NCBI GenBank assembly: GCA_013289615.1
Contig: JABCZO010000006.1
Coordinates: 62,001 to 126,000 of the forward strand
DNA length: 64,000 nucleotides
Source: Gammaproteobacteria bacterium
Lineage (GTDB): Bacteria; Pseudomonadota; Gammaproteobacteria; Steroidobacterales; Steroidobacteraceae
Direction: 5' to 3'
In this document: one piece after another, positions 59,871-64,000 of the stretch
Layout of the letters: the number at the start of each line of letters is the position of its first letter
Position numbering within the stretch: position 1 is the stretch's first letter
The notes under the pieces: generated by a model
Databases searched by the model: none
Seen by the model: only the letters and a program-made list of their open reading frames with translations
What the model was told of the DNA's origin: nothing
Made by a program: the position numbers and the translations under genes

Positions 59871-61481
59871 ATGACAGCAACGCTATTCAACCACTCGTAC
59901 CGTGACACGATGCGCGCCTCGCGCCCGTTGGCCGCCGACCCGCCGCCGGTGCGCAGCGTGGTGATCGTCGGCGGCGGAACCGCCGGCTGGATGAGCGCGC
60001 TCATCCTCGCGCGCTGCCTGATTGCGCGCGGTGTGCAGATCACGCTGCTCGAGTCCCCTACGGTCGCCACCATCGGCGTCGGCGAGGGCTCGACGCCGTG
60101 GTTGCGCGGATTCTTCGACGGCCTCGGCATCGAGGAGGCTGAGTGGATGCCCGCCTGCCACGCGACCTACAAGTGCGGCATAACGTTCGACGGCTGGTCC
60201 ACCAAGCCTGGGTTCGAACGCTACTTCCACCCGTTCGCGTCGATGCTGGACAACCTGACGATGACGCAGTTTATTCACAACGCCGAGGCGCGTGTCAAAG
60301 GCGCGAACGTGCATGCGCACCCGGACCGGTTCTTCATCGCCGCGCGACTCGCCGCCGGCCGCCTGGCACCGAAACCGGCCGAGAGTTTCCCGTTCGATGT
60401 CTGGCACGGGTACCACTTCGATGCGGTGCTGCTCGGACAGTTTCTGCAGCGCAAGGCCGTCGAGCGCGGCGTGCACTACCGGATCTGTCATGTGACGCAC
60501 GCAACCCTTGACGAGCAGGGTGCAATCGCCTCGGTCGGCACGCGCGATGGGGAAACGATCCGTGCCGATCTGTACGTGGACTGCACCGGCTTCGCCGGGC
60601 TGCTGATCGACCAGGCGCTCAAGACGCCTTTCGTCAGTTTCGCGGAAAACCTGTTCAACGACGCGGCGATCGCGCTGCCCTCGCCGATCGACCAGGCGAT
60701 CGCCTCGGAGACCGTCTCCACGGCATTGCGGCACGGCTGGGCCTGGAAAATTCCACTCACCAGCCGCTACGGCAATGGCTACGTGTACAGCAGCCGGTTC
60801 TGCTCGGCCGACGATGCCGAATACGAGCTGCGGGAACACCTCGGGCTGCTCGAGTCGGATACGCCGGCGCGGCACCTGAAGATGAAAATCGGACGCGTCA
60901 CGCAGCATTGGAACAAGAATTGCCTGGCGATCGGCCTGTCGCAGGGATTCATCGAGCCGCTGGAGGCCACGGCACTGCTGTTCATTCAGCAGACGGCGGC
61001 AAGCTTTGCTGAATTCCTGGATCTGGGTGATCTCGGCCCCGAGGCCCACGACCGGTTCAACCTGCGGGTCAACCAACACTTCGAGGGCACGCGCGATTAT
61101 ATCGTGACGCACTACAAGACCAACACGCGCAAGGACACGGACTACTGGCGCGAGAATGCCACCAACCTGCACCTGTCCGATGCGCTCAAGCAGCTCTACT
61201 CGCTGTGGATGACAGGCAAGAGCATTGCGCCGGGTGTCCGCCAGCAGGCGATTGGCCACGGTTACCCGATATTTTCCTGGTACGCGATCATGGCGGGTAT
61301 GGGGATTTTTCCCGACGCGCGCGACCTGCGGGCGCCGACTGGCGCCGAGGCGCGCTACAATATGGCCGATATCGACAATCTGCTCGACCGCAGCGTCGCA
61401 AACTTTCGCGACCACCGAGCCGTGCTTGCCAGTATCCCACCTCGACGCAACGACGATTCGCTGCAGATTTATTTCTGGTAG
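59871..61481 (+). CDS. Flavin-dependent tryptophan-halogenase family protein
   Basis: The 536-residue protein has the FAD motif VVIVGGGTAGWMSA (GGGTAGW, 34-40), IGVGEGSTPWLRGFF, and a Lys101 in ATYKCG at the place of the halogenase catalytic lysine. The diagnostic WxWxIP is present as WAWKIP (290-295), and GFIEPLEAT carries the conserved Glu residues (362, 365). All features of the PrnA-like family are therefore kept. Relatives occur in TonB-linked sugar loci of xanthomonads, caulobacters and Alteromonadales without a proven halogenation substrate. It begins 9 bp after nagA. Real function is open: halogenation or another flavin oxidation. Confidence 0.85.
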   Translation: MTATLFNHSYRDTMRASRPLAADPPPVRSVVIVGGGTAGWMSALILARCLIARGVQITLLESPTVATIGVGEGSTPWLRGFFDGLGIEEAEWMPACHATYKCGITFDGWSTKPGFERYFHPFASMLDNLTMTQFIHNAEARVKGANVHAHPDRFFIAARLAAGRLAPKPAESFPFDVWHGYHFDAVLLGQFLQRKAVERGVHYRICHVTHATLDEQGAIASVGTRDGETIRADLYVDCTGFAGLLIDQALKTPFVSFAENLFNDAAIALPSPIDQAIASETVSTALRHGWAWKIPLTSRYGNGYVYSSRFCSADDAEYELREHLGLLESDTPARHLKMKIGRVTQHWNKNCLAIGLSQGFIEPLEATALLFIQQTAASFAEFLDLGDLGPEAHDRFNLRVNQHFEGTRDYIVTHYKTNTRKDTDYWRENATNLHLSDALKQLYSLWMTGKSIAPGVRQQAIGHGYPIFSWYAIMAGMGIFPDARDLRAPTGAEARYNMADIDNLLDRSVANFRDHRAVLASIPPRRNDDSLQIYFW

Positions 61482-61496
61482 ACAGGGGCATGCCGA

Positions 61497-62543
61497 GTGC
61501 ACTTTCCTGAGACGGCGATGACCCCGGCACCCCAGGCGATGCTCGAGTCCTCAGGACTTGACGATCACGCCATCCGCGGCACTGTGGTGGGGTCGGGTCA
61601 GCCTGCGGTGCTGCGCGGCCTCGTGAGTCACTGGCCGGCGGTGCGCGCGGCGCAAATATCCGCGACGGCGGCGGTGGCGTATCTGCGACGCTTCGACAGC
61701 GGCGCGCTGGTCGATGCGATCATGACGCCGCCGGAAATCGAGGGCCGGGTGTTCTACAACGACTCGATGAGCGGATTTAATTTCATCCGCAACCGCTTGA
61801 CGATATCGGCGGTCGCCGAACAGGCACTGCGCTACGGCGCATTCGCGCGTGCGCCCGCCGTGGCCGCGCAGAGCGCGCTGATCGCGGATTGCCTGCCGGG
61901 GTTCGCTGCCGAGAACCGCCTCGCGCTGCTGGATGAATCGATCCAGCCGCGAATCTGGCTCGGAACGGCGATCACGACGCCCACGCATCTCGACGAGTGG
62001 AACAACATCGGCTGCGTGGTCGCCGGTCGGCGCCGATTTACCCTGTTTCCACCGCAGCAGGTCGGCAACCTGTACATCGGACCGCTCGACTTCGCGCCCA
62101 CCGGGGCGCCAATGAGCCTGGTACGGCTGGACCGTCCGGACTTGGCGCGTTTCCCGCGCTTCCGGGAGGCGCTGGCGGCGGCCGTGACGGCGGAGCTCGG
62201 ACCGGGCGATGCCATATTCATCCCGCCGCTCTGGTGGCACCACGTCGAGTCGCTGCAGCCGTTCAATCTACTGGTCAACTACTGGTGGCACGCCGGCGGT
62301 GGCGATCCGGTCCGTGATTCCGGATTCGACAGCCTGTTGCACGCTATCCTGAACCTGCGAGCGCTGCCACCGGCGACGCGCGCGGCATGGCAGGCGTTGT
62401 TCGAGCACTTCGTGTTCGGATCCGAGGGCGCCGTCACCGACCACATTCCGTCGGATCGTCACGGCGTGCTGGCGCAGCTGCCGCCCGCGGATGCACAGCG
62501 CGTGCGCTCGTTCCTCGCCGGCCGGTTACACAAGAACAGCTGA
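61497..62543 (+). CDS. Cupin-like (JmjC/cupin-8) putative Fe(II)/2-oxoglutarate-dependent protein
   Basis: The 348-residue protein has a cupin-8 core: AVLRGLVSHWPAV, IWLGTAITTPTHLDEWNNIGCVVAGRRRFTLFPP and PGDAIFIPPLWWHHVESL. The metal triad of Fe(II)/2OG oxygenases is visible: His164 and Asp166 (HLD) and a distal His in WWHHV (248-249). Such proteins regularly accompany the halogenase-like gene in TonB/sugar clusters. Target protein or small molecule unknown. GTG at 61497 has AGGGG upstream; ATG at 61518 is the alternative. It ends the rightward nag operon. Confidence 0.82.
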   Translation: MHFPETAMTPAPQAMLESSGLDDHAIRGTVVGSGQPAVLRGLVSHWPAVRAAQISATAAVAYLRRFDSGALVDAIMTPPEIEGRVFYNDSMSGFNFIRNRLTISAVAEQALRYGAFARAPAVAAQSALIADCLPGFAAENRLALLDESIQPRIWLGTAITTPTHLDEWNNIGCVVAGRRRFTLFPPQQVGNLYIGPLDFAPTGAPMSLVRLDRPDLARFPRFREALAAAVTAELGPGDAIFIPPLWWHHVESLQPFNLLVNYWWHAGGGDPVRDSGFDSLLHAILNLRALPPATRAAWQALFEHFVFGSEGAVTDHIPSDRHGVLAQLPPADAQRVRSFLAGRLHKNS

Positions 62544-62652
62544 GCGGGAAGTGCTTCGGCGCCGGTTGGTCGAAGTTTCAGTTTGTATTAACTGCCGAAC
62601 TTGTGACGCACTGCGCTTTCGTTGTGAAGGTCCGGGATCTAATGCGCTTGCC

Positions 62653-63048
62653 ATGTTGTCATATGAGATCGATGGATCGATCCTCACCCTCCGGGCGTCT
62701 GGCACAACGACACTTGCCCAGCGTCAACCCGTGTTCGATGCGATTCGTGACGATACGAGCGTCCCTCAGGACGCGCTGATATTGATCGACGTCCGTGAGT
62801 TTGATTTCGGCCTGAGTGAGTACTTATTGTCCGACCGGCTTCGTGTTTTTTTTGATCACCTCGGAGCGAAATGTGGTCCGATGTTAGCGGTGATTATCCC
62901 TTCTGGGCTTGGTGCTGATCACGCGCGCGTGTTCAAATCGAAGGCTATCGATTTCGGTATGCGGGTCAGACTTTTCAGCGATGAGCAATTAGCGCGCGAT
63001 TGGCTACATGGGCAGCGGCATAATAGAGTGCAACATAAACACCGCTAG
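62653..63048 (+). CDS. STAS/SpoIIAA-like domain protein
   Basis: The 131-residue protein starts MLSYEIDGSILTLRASGTTT, has the alpha/beta pattern DALILIDVREFDFGLSEY and MLAVIIPSG, and ends VRLFSDEQLARDWL. This resembles the SpoIIAA-like/STAS family of small stand-alone domains. Base composition is noticeably more AT-rich than the flanking genes, with runs such as TTTTTTTT near 62848. It sits between the nag operon and a tRNA gene and has no evident partner kinase or phosphatase. No strong ribosome binding site; start uncertain. Confidence 0.6.
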   Translation: MLSYEIDGSILTLRASGTTTLAQRQPVFDAIRDDTSVPQDALILIDVREFDFGLSEYLLSDRLRVFFDHLGAKCGPMLAVIIPSGLGADHARVFKSKAIDFGMRVRLFSDEQLARDWLHGQRHNRVQHKHR

Positions 63049-63230
63049 ACAGATGTGCCCCCGGGGGTTGCACTGAGCACCTACTCGCTCTGGTTCCAGA
63101 AGCGCACCGAGTCCGGCCTCGGCGCGATGCTGGAGGCGTTCCTGGAAAAAGAAGATGGTTGCGAAATGGTTGCGGACACCATTTTCGGCTCCGTCGAAGC
63201 GGCCGCGGAGAGGGCTGAAAAGGGAATTTA

Positions 63231-63303
63231 TGGGCCTGCTTGGATTCGAACCAAGGACCAAGGGATTATGAGTCCCCTGCACTAACCGCTGTGCTACAGG
63301 CCC
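63231..63303 (-). tRNA. tRNA with CAU anticodon, probably tRNA-Ile2 (lysidine type)
   Basis: The minus strand folds into a full cloverleaf of 73 nt: acceptor GGGCCTG/CAGGCCC, D-stem GCAC/GTGC, anticodon stem GGGGA/TCCCT with loop CTCATAA, variable TGGTC, T-stem CTTGG/CCAAG with loop TTCGAAT, and discriminator A. The anticodon is CAU. The TTGGTC variable segment resembles E. coli tRNA-Ile2 more than elongator Met, so I lean to Ile2, which needs TilS. The 3' CCA is not encoded. Confidence 0.9.
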
Positions 63304-63357
63304 GCCGTAAGGCGGGCAATCTTAACCGATCGGCCAGCCGGTGCCTGAAGCCGCGGC

Positions 63358-63999
63358 TCAGGGCTTCACGCGCACCGGAATCCTGGCGTTGCAGATCTCC
63401 AGACGGTCGGTGGGCTCGACGAACCAGGCGGCGCTACGGCTGCGCAGCGCACGCAGGTAGTCGGCGAAGATCGGGGCATCGGACCGCAGCAGTTCCAGGT
63501 CGATGCGCTGTTGCGGCGACAGATCCGCCGCCACCGACATCGAGCGGATTGGAACGTACTGGTCGGCGCTCTCATAGAAGCCGAGGTTGCCGGTGCCGCG
63601 CGGCAGGCTCGAGAGCAGTTCAATGGCGCGCAGCACGCGTCCGCTCAGCGTCACGTTGCGGTCCAGCTGGCGCGGAGCATGACCGATGACCACGTACAGC
63701 TCGACACCCGATCCACTGTCAGGTGCCGTGTCACGCCCGACACCGAGCATCGAGTAACAATGGGTCAGCCATTCCTGGCCGGTGGCCGGATTGCGCGCGA
63801 CCGGCCAGCTGTCGACGAAGCCGACCTGCGGCGCATACACATCTTTCTCCTGCAACGCGTGAAACGCCGCCGCGCGCTGCAGTGGGCGAAAGAACTCCGG
63901 CGGCCCGGCGCGAAGTGCCGTACCGCTATCGCGCTTGCCGTCCGGATCGCCCCATTGCACCACGTAGTTGTCCTGCACGCGGATGATGTTCAGGCCGTC
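63358..63999 (-). CDS. Cyclophilin-type peptidyl-prolyl isomerase (5' end outside window)
   Basis: The frame runs to the window end. Its first visible residues, DGLNIIRVQDNYVVQWGDPDGKR, correspond to the FxxRxxxxFxxQGGD core of cyclophilins, here with Gln-Trp-Gly-Asp. Downstream features fit (SGVELYVVIGHAPRQLDRNVTLSGRV, where the typical GQVV segment would lie), but the protein is longer than a minimal cyclophilin and ends ICNARIPVRVKP. It is likely exported, as relatives of this size are, but its N-terminus is not in view. It lies 54 bp from the tRNA gene on the same strand. Confidence 0.75.
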   Translation of the reverse strand, partial: DGLNIIRVQDNYVVQWGDPDGKRDSGTALRAGPPEFFRPLQRAAAFHALQEKDVYAPQVGFVDSWPVARNPATGQEWLTHCYSMLGVGRDTAPDSGSGVELYVVIGHAPRQLDRNVTLSGRVLRAIELLSSLPRGTGNLGFYESADQYVPIRSMSVAADLSPQQRIDLELLRSDAPIFADYLRALRSRSAAWFVEPTDRLEICNARIPVRVKP

Positions 64000-64000
64000 G

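Noticed and set aside
59883-61502. A 539-codon minus-strand frame opposite the halogenase-like gene
   Set aside because: The sense strand encodes a complete halogenase-family protein. The antisense translation shows no fold or motif and mirrors codon bias.
63055-63285. A 76-codon frame ending in AWIRTKDQGIMSPLH, and its minus-strand counterpart
   Set aside because: Both run through the tRNA gene. Peptides of this sort are well-known artefacts of translating tRNA sequence.

Overview
The window is GC-rich, gene-dense, envelope-oriented chromosome of a Gram-negative bacterium, with 54 protein-coding calls, one tRNA and short intergenic gaps. TonB-dependent receptors, a UrcA-family protein, a DUF2844/DUF3443 pair, an Lhr helicase and a TonB-linked GlcNAc locus point to a proteobacterium, most likely a gammaproteobacterium of the Xanthomonadales/Nevskiales/Steroidobacter kind. 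No rRNA or ribosomal-protein marker is present, so this placement is an inference. No phage, IS element, transposase or CRISPR array was seen.

Layout. 1-12.4 kb: end of a TonB receptor, an MFS transporter divergent from an acetamidase/formamidase, a DMT exporter with a PCu(A)C copper chaperone, an MDR oxidoreductase, the DUF2844/DUF3443 pair, NnrU, a PEBP-like protein, a cupin, a CAP-domain protein, OsmC and dinB. 12.5-14.8 kb: a UrcA protein, a LysR regulator whose start lies in a terminator-like hairpin, a possible 51-residue membrane protein and a YXWGXW protein. 14.9-17.7 kb: three coupled genes (GT-A glycosyltransferase, SAM methyltransferase, GT11-like transferase). 17.7-24.4 kb: lhr, then ogt and an exported M49-like metallopeptidase. 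24.5-27.6 kb: YceI, a cupredoxin/barrel pair and a TonB-C lipoprotein. 27.9-33.5 kb: a tightly overlapping run ygiD-sixA-S33 hydrolase-natA-natB-sir2. 33.5-36.6 kb: the opposing run RNB nuclease-LOG-aldo/keto reductase. 36.9-43.8 kb: a lipid-flavoured neighbourhood (YceI, phospholipid N-methyltransferase-like protein, SDR, Psd, membrane-anchored class III aminotransferase, His-rich membrane protein, GT4). 43.9-47.1 kb: GNAT, tag, and an AraC regulator divergent from an aldo/keto reductase.

47.2-62.5 kb is the clearest functional unit, a chitin-oligosaccharide/N-acetylglucosamine regulon. Leftward runs TonB receptor, GH20 hexosaminidase, IIA-HPr-EI fusion and a NagE-type IICB. Rightward runs a GntR regulator, a SIS-type deaminase (NagB-II), NagA, a flavin-dependent halogenase-like protein and a JmjC/cupin-8 protein. 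The reconstructed route is outer-membrane uptake, periplasmic hydrolysis, PTS phosphorylation, deacetylation and deamination to fructose-6-phosphate. The divergent spacer holds GGTA-type half-sites over recognisable promoter elements.

The last 1.4 kb holds a lone, AT-richer STAS/SpoIIAA-like gene, a tRNA with CAU anticodon (probably Ile2) and a cyclophilin cut by the window end. The most promising under-described elements are the halogenase/cupin pair in a sugar regulon, the NagE with a second, cysteine-less IIB domain, the lipid neighbourhood around a membrane-anchored aminotransferase, and the DUF3443 lipoprotein with two aspartic-protease-like motifs.
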